NCBI GenBank assembly: GCA_963761115.1
Contig: CAVXFS010000005.1
Coordinates: 310,001-374,000, forward strand
DNA: 64,000 nucleotides
Origin: CAVXFS01 sp963761115
GTDB taxonomy: Bacteria > Pseudomonadota > Gammaproteobacteria > Burkholderiales > Gallionellaceae
Direction: 5' to 3'
Shown here: in pieces, positions 17,865 through 26,688 of the stretch
Numbering within the stretch: the stretch's first letter is position 1
Layout of the letters: each line of letters begins with the position of its first letter
Position numbers and translations under genes: made by a program
The notes under the pieces: model-generated
Database searches by the model: none
Seen by the model: only the letters and a program-made list of their open reading frames with translations
What the model was told of the DNA's origin: nothing

Positions 17865-17904
17865 GTTCTATGGGCGGTTATGCGTGGTTTTCCGGTAAGC
17901 CGGC

Positions 17905-17910
17905 ATTATA
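17905..17910 (-). promoter_or_regulatory. Candidate -10 box for leuS
   Basis: A perfect TATAAT on the minus strand 41 bases before the leuS start, in the leuS/prkB divergent spacer (17865-18056). No good -35 box is seen at the right distance. On the plus strand a TATAAA at about 18019 could serve prkB, also without a clear -35. Confidence 0.4.
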
Positions 17911-18056
17911 TACGGAGAGCGCGCAGAAACTGGTGGCCCCGACCGGGCCGAAGAAACTTCCGCCCCTGCCATCAGCTTTTGGATTAGCCCGGTAGCAGGC
18001 ATTCTGCTAAACTTGCGCTATAAAAATATTGCCCATTCCGTTCAGGAGAGAAAACC

Positions 18057-18944
18057 ATGTCCCAGAAACATCCCGTGATCGCAGTCACCGGTTCGTCCGG
18101 CGCTGGCACTACCACCGTCAAGCGCGCTTTTGACAACATCTTCCGTCGCGAGCAGATCAACGCGGCAGTGATCGAGGGCGACAGCCTGCACAGCCTTGAC
18201 CGCGCTGCGTTCCGCGCTGCGGTGGCCGAGGCCGCCAAGGATGGCAACCATCATTTCAGCCATTTCGGACCGGAAGCCAACCATTTCGACAAGATCGAGG
18301 ACACTTTCAGGACATATGGCGAGACCGGCTCCTGCCAGCGCCGCTATTACATACATAGCGAGGCGGAAGCCAAGGAGCTGAATGCCCATTTCGGCACCAG
18401 CCTCAGCCCGGGCCAGTTCACTCCGTGGGAAGATATCGCCCCCGGTTCGGATATCCTGTTCTACGAAGGCCTGCACGGCATGGTCAAGACAGACAAGGTC
18501 GATGCCGGTAAATATGTGGACCTGAGCATCGGCGTGGTGCCCAACGTCAACCTGGAATGGATCCAGAAGATCCACCGCGACAAGGCCGAGCGCGGTTATT
18601 CCGCCGAGGCGACCGTGGATACCATCCTGCGCCGCATGCCGGACTACATCAACTACATCACGCCGCAATTCACCTACAGCGACATCAATTTCCAGCGTGT
18701 CGCCACAGTGGACACGTCCAACCCGTTCATCGCCCGCGACATCCCGACGCCGGACGAGAGTTTCGTGGTGGTGCGTTTCCGCAAGCCGCAGGGCGTGGAT
18801 TTTCCCTACTACCTCAGCATGATCAACGATTCATTCATGTCGCGGCCGAATACGCTGGTGGTGCCGGGAGGCAAGATGAGCTTTGCGCTGGAGTTGATCC
18901 TGACGCCGATCATGCATGAAATGATCCAGAAGAAAAACAAGTAG
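18057..18944 (+). CDS. prkB: Phosphoribulokinase
   Basis: Phosphorylates ribulose 5-phosphate to ribulose 1,5-bisphosphate, the CO2 acceptor of Rubisco; 295 residues, the size of the proteobacterial class. The P-loop GSSGAGTTTVKRAF is at residues 12-25, followed by the IEGDSLHSLDR substrate loop, SHFGPEANHFDKIEDTF, and the Walker B-like ILFYEGLHGMV. The C-terminal half carries VVPNVNLEWIQKIHRDKAER and RRMPDYINYITPQFTYSDIN. CAGGAGAG eight bases before the ATG is a good ribosome site. No other Calvin-cycle gene is in the window. It points to an autotrophic host. Downstream (18978-19006) is a 7-bp hairpin without a T-run. Confidence 0.97.
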   Translation: MSQKHPVIAVTGSSGAGTTTVKRAFDNIFRREQINAAVIEGDSLHSLDRAAFRAAVAEAAKDGNHHFSHFGPEANHFDKIEDTFRTYGETGSCQRRYYIHSEAEAKELNAHFGTSLSPGQFTPWEDIAPGSDILFYEGLHGMVKTDKVDAGKYVDLSIGVVPNVNLEWIQKIHRDKAERGYSAEATVDTILRRMPDYINYITPQFTYSDINFQRVATVDTSNPFIARDIPTPDESFVVVRFRKPQGVDFPYYLSMINDSFMSRPNTLVVPGGKMSFALELILTPIMHEMIQKKNK

Positions 18945-19044
18945 CAACCGTTGCCGGGTGTCAACAAGCCAGGCATTCGCATCCTGCGCCGAGCCAACCG
19001 GATGCGATAGTCTGAAGCCGCAGAACAACGCAGGATCAGCTCTT

Positions 19045-21192
19045 TCAGGTTGACCGGCCTGCAGCACTTTGTTGAGCACTGCTGAACTTCGCCAGCTGTA
19101 TCTCGAGCTCCTCTGCCGCAACCGGTCGGGAGATAAAGTACCCCTGAAATCCGGTGCAACCCTTCTTTTTCAGCAAGTCGAACTGCGCCTGCGTTTCCAC
19201 GCCCTCGGCGACCACTTCCATATTCAGGCTGTTTGCCAATCCGATGATGGCTTTGACGATGCTCTTGTTGCTGGTGCTGCCGATCAGGTCCTGCACAAAG
19301 GACTGGTCGATTTTCAGTTCGTCGATAGGCAGTCGTTGCAGATAGGAGAGCGATGAATAGCCGGTGCCGAAGTCGTCCATGGACAGGCTGATGCCGAGTG
19401 CCTTCAACTCACCCATCTTGCTTATTGCATCTTTGACATCATCCAGTATCACGCTCTCGGTCAGCTCAAGCTTGAGCAGGGCCGGGTCGATACCGAATTG
19501 GCTAATCGCCCTGCCGACCTTTTCAACAAAGTCATTCTGCTTGAATTGCTTTGCGCTGACATTGACGGCTACCCGCATTTGCTTCAGCACATCCTTGTTT
19601 TGCCATTGCTTGATCTTGCCGCAGGCCTGCTCAAGCACCCAGCAACCGATCGGCACAATGTCGCCGACTTCTTCGGCAAGCGGAATGAACTCATTCGGCG
19701 ACAACATGCCGCGGTGCGGGTGGTTCCAGCGCAGCAGCACTTCCACGCCGATTGGATGGCCTGAAGCATTGGCCTGCAACTGGTACTGCAGCACCAGCTC
19801 CTGGTTGTCCAGGCTGTTGTGCAATTGAGCTTCCAGCTCGGACCGCAATTGCACTATCTGCTGCATGGCAGGATCAAAGAAGCGGATGACATTCCGCCCT
19901 GCCGCCTTGGCCTGATACATCGCGGCATCAGCCCGTTTAAGCATGTCTTCAATCGAATCTTCGTTATAGCGAAACAGCGTGATGCCGATGCTCGAGGTAC
20001 AGCGATACTCAATAAAGCTTTGCCTGTCGGCAGCAATGTTACTGGCCAATCGAAAAGGCTCAGCCAGGGCTACGCGCAATTTTTCCGCCACTGTCTCCGC
20101 ATCCTTGATCGCGAGGGACTCATCGGTGTCCAGTTCATCCAGGACCACGACGAATTCATCGCCGCCGAGACGGGCAACGGTGTCCTTCTCGCGCACCTCG
20201 GACTGCAGGCGTCTGGCAACCTCAATCAGCAGGCGATCGCCGATCTCATGACCTCTGGTGTCATTTAGGACCTTGAAATTGTCCATATCCAGAAACATCA
20301 ATGCGCCAAAATGCTGATTGTGGATGGCCGATGTTTTCGCTATCTCGATACGATCAAGCAGCAGGCGCCGGTTGGGCAGCCCGGTAAGATGATCGTAAAA
20401 TGCCAGATTGTGTATTCTTTCCTCGGCCAGTTTGTGGCTGGTGATATCTGAAAATGCGCCGACGTAGTTGGTCACCTGGTTTTCCGCATCCAGCACGGCG
20501 CTGATCGTCATCCAGCACGGGAATTCCTCGCCATTTTTACGTCGGCTCCAATCCTCACCCTGCCAATAGCCATTAATGGCAAGGTCACGTTTAATGTCGG
20601 AATAATAAGCTTCGCCATGCCGCCCGGATCGAAATAACCTGATATTCTTTCCGATCACATCCTCCGGCTTGTAACCGGTGATGTGGCTGAACGCATTGTT
20701 GACGCGCAATATATTCTGGTTTGCATCGGTCACCATCATGGCTTCCTGTGACTCGAACACTTTTGCAGCGATGCGCAGCGACTCGTTGCTTTCCTGCAGC
20801 AGGCGCTGTTGATTGAACAGCTTGAGGAACACCAGAACCTTGGCCTTGAGGATATGATCCTCGATGGGCTTGGACAGATAATCGGTAGCGCCGGCAACAT
20901 AGCCGCGCACCTTGTCTCCCAGTTCCTTGTAAGCAGCGGTCAGGAAAATAACCGGGACTTCAGCTGTCCGCGGATCGGCACGCAATTGTTCGCACACCTC
21001 AAAACCATCCATCTCGGGCATCTGCACATCAAGCAGGATCAATGCGTAATCTTCTTCCATGGACATGGTCAGCGCATCAAAGCCGTTGCCAGCTTCTTGC
21101 AATTCGACATCCAGCCCCTTCAATACGATACGTACCGCCAGGCGGTTGTTCGGATTGTCATCAACGATCAGGACTTTAGGCGCTGCGCTCAT
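19045..21192 (-). CDS. REC-PAS-GGDEF-EAL c-di-GMP regulator
   Basis: A 715-residue response regulator. REC (1-125) has phospho-acceptor Asp55 in LILLDVQMPEMDG and the switch LTAAYK / Lys in LSKPIED. A PAS domain (about 140-255) is followed by GGDEF (about 260-440) with an intact GGDEF signature at 343-347 (LGGDEFVVVL) and EAL (about 450-705) with EVL in place of EAL (GVEVLLRW, 484-486) and intact ELTES and DDFGTGYSSL. Both synthase and phosphodiesterase activities are therefore possible. The start overlaps the CheB stop as ATGA, so it is the output end of the kinase-CheR-CheB cassette. Confidence 0.93.
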   Translation of the reverse strand: MSAAPKVLIVDDNPNNRLAVRIVLKGLDVELQEAGNGFDALTMSMEEDYALILLDVQMPEMDGFEVCEQLRADPRTAEVPVIFLTAAYKELGDKVRGYVAGATDYLSKPIEDHILKAKVLVFLKLFNQQRLLQESNESLRIAAKVFESQEAMMVTDANQNILRVNNAFSHITGYKPEDVIGKNIRLFRSGRHGEAYYSDIKRDLAINGYWQGEDWSRRKNGEEFPCWMTISAVLDAENQVTNYVGAFSDITSHKLAEERIHNLAFYDHLTGLPNRRLLLDRIEIAKTSAIHNQHFGALMFLDMDNFKVLNDTRGHEIGDRLLIEVARRLQSEVREKDTVARLGGDEFVVVLDELDTDESLAIKDAETVAEKLRVALAEPFRLASNIAADRQSFIEYRCTSSIGITLFRYNEDSIEDMLKRADAAMYQAKAAGRNVIRFFDPAMQQIVQLRSELEAQLHNSLDNQELVLQYQLQANASGHPIGVEVLLRWNHPHRGMLSPNEFIPLAEEVGDIVPIGCWVLEQACGKIKQWQNKDVLKQMRVAVNVSAKQFKQNDFVEKVGRAISQFGIDPALLKLELTESVILDDVKDAISKMGELKALGISLSMDDFGTGYSSLSYLQRLPIDELKIDQSFVQDLIGSTSNKSIVKAIIGLANSLNMEVVAEGVETQAQFDLLKKKGCTGFQGYFISRPVAAEELEIQLAKFSSAQQSAAGRST

Positions 21193-21776
21193 TTTGTCTC
21201 TTGCACCGACAGCAATAATCCGATGATCTCTTCCATGTTGACCACATAATCGACTTCAACCTTTCTGATGACGGCCTCAGTCATGGTGCTGAACTCGCAT
21301 TCTTTCGGATCCAGCACGATGCCCAGTCCGCCCAGTTGCTTGACATACGCCATGCCATCCATGCCGTCGGAGTTGGCGCCGCTCAACAATAGCGCGATCA
21401 TGCCCGCTTCGAAGACTTCCGCGGCAGTTTCGAACAATACATCGATACTCGGGCGGACCGACCTGACCGGCTCGTCTATCGACAGCGAAAAGAATGGTGT
21501 CGTGTTCCGGCTCTGCTCAACCAGCAAATGATAGTCGGGCGGAGCCACATATACCCATCCGGGCAGGATCATTTCCTTGTCGGTCGCCATTTTGACCGGC
21601 AGGCGCGAGGAAACATCGAGCATTTCGGCAAAGTGACTGGCCTCGCCGACTGACAAGTGTGCCACGATCACGACCGGCAGCGGGTAATGTTTCGGCAGCG
21701 CCTTCAGGATACGCTTGATCAGCGGGATCCCCCCGGCCGAAAAGCCGATGGCCAGCAACTTATACAATATGCTCAC
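21189..21776 (-). CDS. Stand-alone CheB-type methylesterase (no receiver domain)
   Basis: A 195-residue protein that is only the CheB catalytic domain. The nucleophile Ser lies in GFSAGGIPLI, the His in VVIVAHLSVGEASHF and the Asp in LLSGANSDGMDGM, matching the Ser/His/Asp triad of CheB. The N-terminal receiver that normally gates CheB is absent, so regulation must be different. It overlaps cheR by 17 bases upstream and the GGDEF-EAL regulator by ATGA downstream. No chemoreceptor, CheA or CheW is nearby. The substrate is therefore unknown; the hybrid kinase of the same operon is a candidate. Confidence 0.9.
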   Translation of the reverse strand: MSILYKLLAIGFSAGGIPLIKRILKALPKHYPLPVVIVAHLSVGEASHFAEMLDVSSRLPVKMATDKEMILPGWVYVAPPDYHLLVEQSRNTTPFFSLSIDEPVRSVRPSIDVLFETAAEVFEAGMIALLLSGANSDGMDGMAYVKQLGGLGIVLDPKECEFSTMTEAVIRKVEVDYVVNMEEIIGLLLSVQETK

Positions 21777-22620
21777 CCCCGATTATCTTGCGGTACAGCT
21801 GGAAATCGCCGTCCAGTTCTTCCAGTCCGGGATGTTTTTCGTACAGGTCCATGATGCGTTCCGAGCGCCCCAGCAGCAGATGGCCGCCCCGTTCCAGGCT
21901 GCGCGTGAACAGTTGCAACACCCGCTCCTGCAATCTCTCCCCGAAATAGATCAGCACATTACGGCACACCACGAACTGCACTTCCTTGAACACTTCATCC
22001 TCAACCAGGTTGTGCTGCACGAATTCGATGAAATGCTTGAATTCCGGTCGGATTGTTATCTGGTCTTCCCGGTCCTCGAAATAACTGTCAAAAACTTGCG
22101 TGCCGCCCGAGTTCTGGTAGTTATCGCGCCAGCCAGCCAAACGATGGCGCGGCCAGCTGCCCTCGCGCGCCTCGTTCAGGAATGCGGGATTGATGTCCGA
22201 GGTGAATATCCGCGCCTTGCGCGACAAGCCCGCTTCATGCAGCAGGATGGCCAGGGTGTAGGTCTCTTCGCCTCTGCCGCAGCCGACCTGCCAGATATTG
22301 ATCCAGGGAAAACTGTCCAGCTGCGGCATGACCACTTCGCGGATCATTTTCCACACCTGCGGATCCCGGAAAAATTCCGAGGTTGGCACCGAGATGCTGT
22401 TGATGACGGTCTGCGCAACCGCCTCGTCATAAAGCATCTCCGGTATCAGCTCGGACAGGTGGTCGACATCAAAATACTTGGTCAGCTCCTGCAGCCGCCG
22501 CTTCAATGAGGCCTGTGCATAGCCGCTGAAGTCATAGCCATAGCGTTCCTTGAGGGCACTCAGCATCAGGCCCACCTCGACATCCTGGGTATTATGGTTC
22601 TTCCATTTGACCAGGGCCAT
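21760..22620 (-). CDS. CheR-type protein-glutamate methyltransferase
   Basis: A 286-residue SAM-dependent methyltransferase. The N-terminal helical domain (GYDFSGYAQASLKRRLQELT) is followed by TSEFFRDPQVWKMI, motif I IWQVGCGRGEETYTLAILL (GCSTGEE in classical CheR), FTSDINPAFLNEAREG and the CheR signature VVCRNVLIYFGERLQERVL. No TPR or CheB fusion is present. It lies 4 bases downstream of the hybrid kinase and overlaps the CheB-like gene by 17 bases, indicating co-translation. The family methylates Glu side chains in chemoreceptor coiled coils; none is encoded here. Confidence 0.93.
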   Translation of the reverse strand: MALVKWKNHNTQDVEVGLMLSALKERYGYDFSGYAQASLKRRLQELTKYFDVDHLSELIPEMLYDEAVAQTVINSISVPTSEFFRDPQVWKMIREVVMPQLDSFPWINIWQVGCGRGEETYTLAILLHEAGLSRKARIFTSDINPAFLNEAREGSWPRHRLAGWRDNYQNSGGTQVFDSYFEDREDQITIRPEFKHFIEFVQHNLVEDEVFKEVQFVVCRNVLIYFGERLQERVLQLFTRSLERGGHLLLGRSERIMDLYEKHPGLEELDGDFQLYRKIIGGEHIV

Positions 22621-22624
22621 GGGA

Positions 22625-25600
22625 TTACACTCTCCTCAGGAACTCAAACAGCTTGTCGGTATCGACCGGCTTGGGCAGGTAGGCGGTCGCGCCGGCCTGC
22701 ATGCACAGCACATCATCACCCTGCATGGCTTTCGCGGTGATGGCGATGATCGGGACATCCGTATGGCCCATCGCGCGTATCTGGCGGATCAGCTCATAAC
22801 CGTCCATGTCCGGCATCATGATATCCGTCAGCACCGCTTCGAAATTCGACTGCGCCAGCAGCTCCAGCGCCTTTGCGCCATCCGGGGCCACTTCCACGCC
22901 ATATCCCCTGGAACGCAGGATCTTGGTCAGCGCAAACAGGTTCCTTGCGTCATCATCTACCAGCAGCAATTTCTTGCCGATGCCGGAGGAGCGATCCGGC
23001 GCCCGGATCTTGTCCGAACTGATATCCACGCGCAGTGACAGCAATACTTCCTCGCGCAATCTGCCGCTCAGCGGGCTCTTGGTAACGATGCTTTCGGTGA
23101 TCTCCTTGAGTTCGAACACCTCGGCCTCGGTCAGGTCGCGCGCCGAATAGATGACGACGGGCGGCGGATTCAGCATATTCCGCGCCATTTGCAGCCATTC
23201 GAAGCCGGTCATGTCCTCCAACTGCAGGTCCAGGATGACCGTGTCGAAGCGGTGTGCCTGCAGCAGTTCCATGGCGCTGGCGCCGCTGTTGGCCGGCACG
23301 ATCTCGACCTCGTCCTGACGGAACATCCTGCCGATGGCTTGTGCGTCCACCGGATTATCGTCAACCAGCAGGATGCGCTTGATCGCCCGCTGCATCTCTC
23401 CGGCCACCATCGCCCGGATCGCCGCCGAGATGGTATCGCGCGTGACCGGTTTCTTGAGAAATCCCTTTGCTCCAAGCACTTTGGCTTCACCGCTATCCGT
23501 TGCGCCCGACATGATATATACCGGGATAGCGGCCGAGGATTCGTCTGCCTTCAGGTGCCGCAGCATTTCCATTCCGCTCATCTGCGGCAATCCCAGATCC
23601 AGCAATATGCCTGCCGGTTTGCTTGCGGCAACCAGTTCCAGTGCCTCTTCGGCAGACCCCGCGCATACCGGCGAGAATCCGAACGCCCTGATCATCCTTT
23701 CCAGGATCGAGCGCAATCTGGCATCATCCTCGACCACCAATATGTCCACGCCGGCATTCGACGCGTTGGTCGTGACCGGCTCGGCGGGCCGTATCGCCGG
23801 AATAGCCGTTTCCTTCCTGGCTGGAGCAGGCTGATTCCGCTCGCCCAGCAGATTGACCAGCCGGATGGTGAACCTGCTGCCTTTGCCCAGCTGGCTGTGC
23901 ACCACGATCTCGCCGCCCAGCAGATCTGCCAGATGGCGGCTGATCGCCAGGCCCAATCCCGACCCGCCGTACTTGCGGCTGGTGGAACCGTCCACCTGCT
24001 GGAATACGCCAAAGATATGTTCCAGCTTGTCGGAGGGTATGCCGATGCCGGTATCGGTGACGTCGAGCTGCAGATGGTCGCTGTCCCTGCTGGCCATGAG
24101 CGTGACGCTGCCGCTGTCGGTGAACTTGATCGCATTGGAGATCAGGTTGGTCAGGACCTGCGTCAAACGCTGCCTGTCGGTACAGATCATTTCCGGCAGG
24201 TCGGCAGAAACCTGGATATGGAAATCCAGCTGCTTCTTCTCCGCCTGCGGCGAGAACACCCGGCGCAGATAAGCCAGTATGTCGTCGAGCCTGAACTCCT
24301 CCTTGTGCAATTCCAGCTTGCCCGCCTCGATCTTGGACAGGTCGAGAATGTCATTGATCAGCGTCAGCAGTTGCGAGCCGCTCTCGCCGATCACCTTGGC
24401 TGATTCGATCTGCTCGGGGGTCAGGTTTTCTTCTTCATTGTCGGCAAGGTCCCTGGACAGGATCAGCACGCTGTTGAGCGGGGTGCGCAGCTCATGCGAC
24501 ATGTTGGCGAGAAACTCGGACTTGTACTTGTTGGAACGCTGCAGGTCATCAGCCTTGGTTTCGACTTCTTTCAGCACATCCTTCAGCTGGGAACTCTGCA
24601 CCTCCAGCAGGAGATTCTTGTGCTTCATCTCTTCCTGCTGGGCGCGCAATTCCTCCTGGTTGGCCCTGAGTTCCTCGTTTTGCGCTTTCATTTCCTCCCC
24701 ATGCGAGCGCAATTCTTCGGTCAGGTTCTGCATCTCCTCGTTCTTCTCGAGCAATGCATCCTGATGCTCTGTCAGGATTTGTGATTGCCTGCGGGTTTCT
24801 TCCAGCAGCGAAGCGTTATTCTCGGCAGACTGCAGGTTGGCCAGGTGCAGGCCCAGCGCCGCCGAGATTTCCCTGAGGAACTCATGATGCCGTGGGGTCA
24901 TTGCTGTCATGGTGGCAAACTCGATCACCGCGAATACCGTTTCCTTGTGCTGGATCGGGTAGGCCACCAACTCATGCGGCTGGAATTCCGCCAGGCCGGT
25001 ACTGATGGCGGGCAATTCCTTCGGCACCGGCGATATCACGACTGGCTGCCGGTCCTTGGCGCATTGGCCGATCACCCCGACGCCCAGCGCGAACCAGTTC
25101 TCGGCATGGTCGCGCAGCGCTAGCCCATGCGATCCGGACAGGTGGTAACAGTCCTTGTCCAGCAGGTAGATCGCCCCGACCGGCGCATTCAGTTTTTCGC
25201 ATAGCAGATGCAGGGCTTTATCTGTTGCCTGTTTCAGGGTGACTTCCGAGGATACCGTGCTGGTTACAACTGCCACATTTTCGGCTATCCAGTGCTCCCC
25301 CTCGATTTCCTGCGCCATGGCGCGGAACAACTCTGCCGCATGGGCCATTTCACCGATCTCGTCGCTGCGCTCCAGTCCGGGTATCGCGGTTTGCTCGCCT
25401 TTGGACAGCTTGTTGAGCGCCTCCTTGATGTCCAGCAATGGCCGCGTTATGCTGCGTGAGCCGAGCAAACTCACCAGCAGGGTAACCAGCGCAAGCAGGC
25501 CACCTGTTATCAGCAGTGTCAAACGCAGATCATAGAAATCCTTGAGTACCTCATCCTTGTCCTTCTTTACGATGACACCCCAGTGCGCAGTGTCGCCCAG

Positions 25601-26548
25601 CGCGCCCAGAAAAGGCTGCAGTGGCTTATAGGCCACGATTACGTCATGGTTTCGGTAATCGACCATTTCTCCCTGCCCCGATTCACCCGCCAGCACGCTC
25701 TTGACAGCTTCAGAATTGAGCTGGGTTTTCAGGATATTCGAGAATTTGTCGAAGCGAGAATTGCTCAGCAACCAGCCATCCTTGCCGACCAGCATTGCTT
25801 CACCGGTTTCGCCCATGCCGGATTCGGCGTGCATCAATTCGTTGACGCGCTTGATCGGGAACTGGATCGCCACCACGCCAAGAAACTGGTGCTTTTCCTC
25901 GTCGAATACCGGCATCGCCAGAAAAGCGGAGAGCAGATTTTCTCTTGGGAGATAGGAGGAGAAATCACCAAAGCCCAACATTCCCGGGACCGCATCGTGC
26001 AGCAATGGCATCACCGCCCGGGCCAATCCCGAGTCCTTCCACGGGCCGGATACCAGATTGGTGGCGAAATCGCTGTTCCTGAGGATGCTGAACACCACAT
26101 TGCCGCTCGTATCGATCAGATACATGTCCTCCCATCCATAAGCACTGCTTCCTTTATGGAAGGTTGGCGCGTACTTGAAGTAGGCCTGGTCGTATGCCGA
26201 GAAGGACGAGGCGGCATGACTGGAAATGCCGCCTGCATTGTTGCTTGACGCGGCTTTTCCCTGCAACACGGATTGCGCGCCCTTGCCCAAAGCGACATAG
26301 CCTTTGGACAAGGCGGAAATTCCTTTGACTGTCGAATCGGACAGAGTAAAGATATCCAGATTCAGCTTGAGATCATTCAGATGCCGGGCCAGCTCGCTAT
26401 GGCGCATGGTCAGCACCGTGGATAATTGTATCTGTGCGCCGGATTTCAGGGATTCACGCAGCAAATAGGTTGAGACGATGATCGCCGTGATCATCGCCAG
26501 CGTGGTCATCGAAATCATCAGCAGCAGAACTCGGGTCTGTATCTTCAT
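22625..26548 (-). CDS. Giant hybrid sensor kinase: Cache-HAMP-GAF-coil-HK-3xREC
   Basis: A 1307-residue membrane kinase. TM1 is at about 7-30, a periplasmic Cache-like sensor domain at 35-340, TM2 at 343-363, HAMP at 365-415, GAF at 430-570 and a Glu/Gln-rich coiled coil at 575-680. The HisKA His is H685 in NMSHELRTPLN, with an HATPase domain at 785-900 (NLISNAIKF, DTGIGIP, GGSGLGLAISR). Three receivers follow at about 935-1045 (D984), 1057-1165 (D1107) and 1193-1305 (D1242). Between residues 604 and 640 Glu-Glu pairs recur at exact 7-residue steps. First gene of the kinase-CheR-CheB-GGDEF/EAL operon. The ligand is unknown. Confidence 0.95.
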   Translation of the reverse strand: MKIQTRVLLLMISMTTLAMITAIIVSTYLLRESLKSGAQIQLSTVLTMRHSELARHLNDLKLNLDIFTLSDSTVKGISALSKGYVALGKGAQSVLQGKAASSNNAGGISSHAASSFSAYDQAYFKYAPTFHKGSSAYGWEDMYLIDTSGNVVFSILRNSDFATNLVSGPWKDSGLARAVMPLLHDAVPGMLGFGDFSSYLPRENLLSAFLAMPVFDEEKHQFLGVVAIQFPIKRVNELMHAESGMGETGEAMLVGKDGWLLSNSRFDKFSNILKTQLNSEAVKSVLAGESGQGEMVDYRNHDVIVAYKPLQPFLGALGDTAHWGVIVKKDKDEVLKDFYDLRLTLLITGGLLALVTLLVSLLGSRSITRPLLDIKEALNKLSKGEQTAIPGLERSDEIGEMAHAAELFRAMAQEIEGEHWIAENVAVVTSTVSSEVTLKQATDKALHLLCEKLNAPVGAIYLLDKDCYHLSGSHGLALRDHAENWFALGVGVIGQCAKDRQPVVISPVPKELPAISTGLAEFQPHELVAYPIQHKETVFAVIEFATMTAMTPRHHEFLREISAALGLHLANLQSAENNASLLEETRRQSQILTEHQDALLEKNEEMQNLTEELRSHGEEMKAQNEELRANQEELRAQQEEMKHKNLLLEVQSSQLKDVLKEVETKADDLQRSNKYKSEFLANMSHELRTPLNSVLILSRDLADNEEENLTPEQIESAKVIGESGSQLLTLINDILDLSKIEAGKLELHKEEFRLDDILAYLRRVFSPQAEKKQLDFHIQVSADLPEMICTDRQRLTQVLTNLISNAIKFTDSGSVTLMASRDSDHLQLDVTDTGIGIPSDKLEHIFGVFQQVDGSTSRKYGGSGLGLAISRHLADLLGGEIVVHSQLGKGSRFTIRLVNLLGERNQPAPARKETAIPAIRPAEPVTTNASNAGVDILVVEDDARLRSILERMIRAFGFSPVCAGSAEEALELVAASKPAGILLDLGLPQMSGMEMLRHLKADESSAAIPVYIMSGATDSGEAKVLGAKGFLKKPVTRDTISAAIRAMVAGEMQRAIKRILLVDDNPVDAQAIGRMFRQDEVEIVPANSGASAMELLQAHRFDTVILDLQLEDMTGFEWLQMARNMLNPPPVVIYSARDLTEAEVFELKEITESIVTKSPLSGRLREEVLLSLRVDISSDKIRAPDRSSGIGKKLLLVDDDARNLFALTKILRSRGYGVEVAPDGAKALELLAQSNFEAVLTDIMMPDMDGYELIRQIRAMGHTDVPIIAITAKAMQGDDVLCMQAGATAYLPKPVDTDKLFEFLRRV

Positions 26549-26688
26549 GTATTCCTCCGCGCTACTGTGTCACCAGGTGCAGTTGAACCGCACAGGCATT
26601 TCACGATAACGCATTCACTGCAACAACCCATTATGCTCAAGGGCTCCGGAACGGGTGACAGTATAAACTCAAACTTCCTTGTGGTACC

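Noticed and set aside
18978..19006. Hairpin CGCATCC/GGATGCG after prkB as a terminator
   Set aside because: The 15-base loop and lack of a T-run make it unconvincing.
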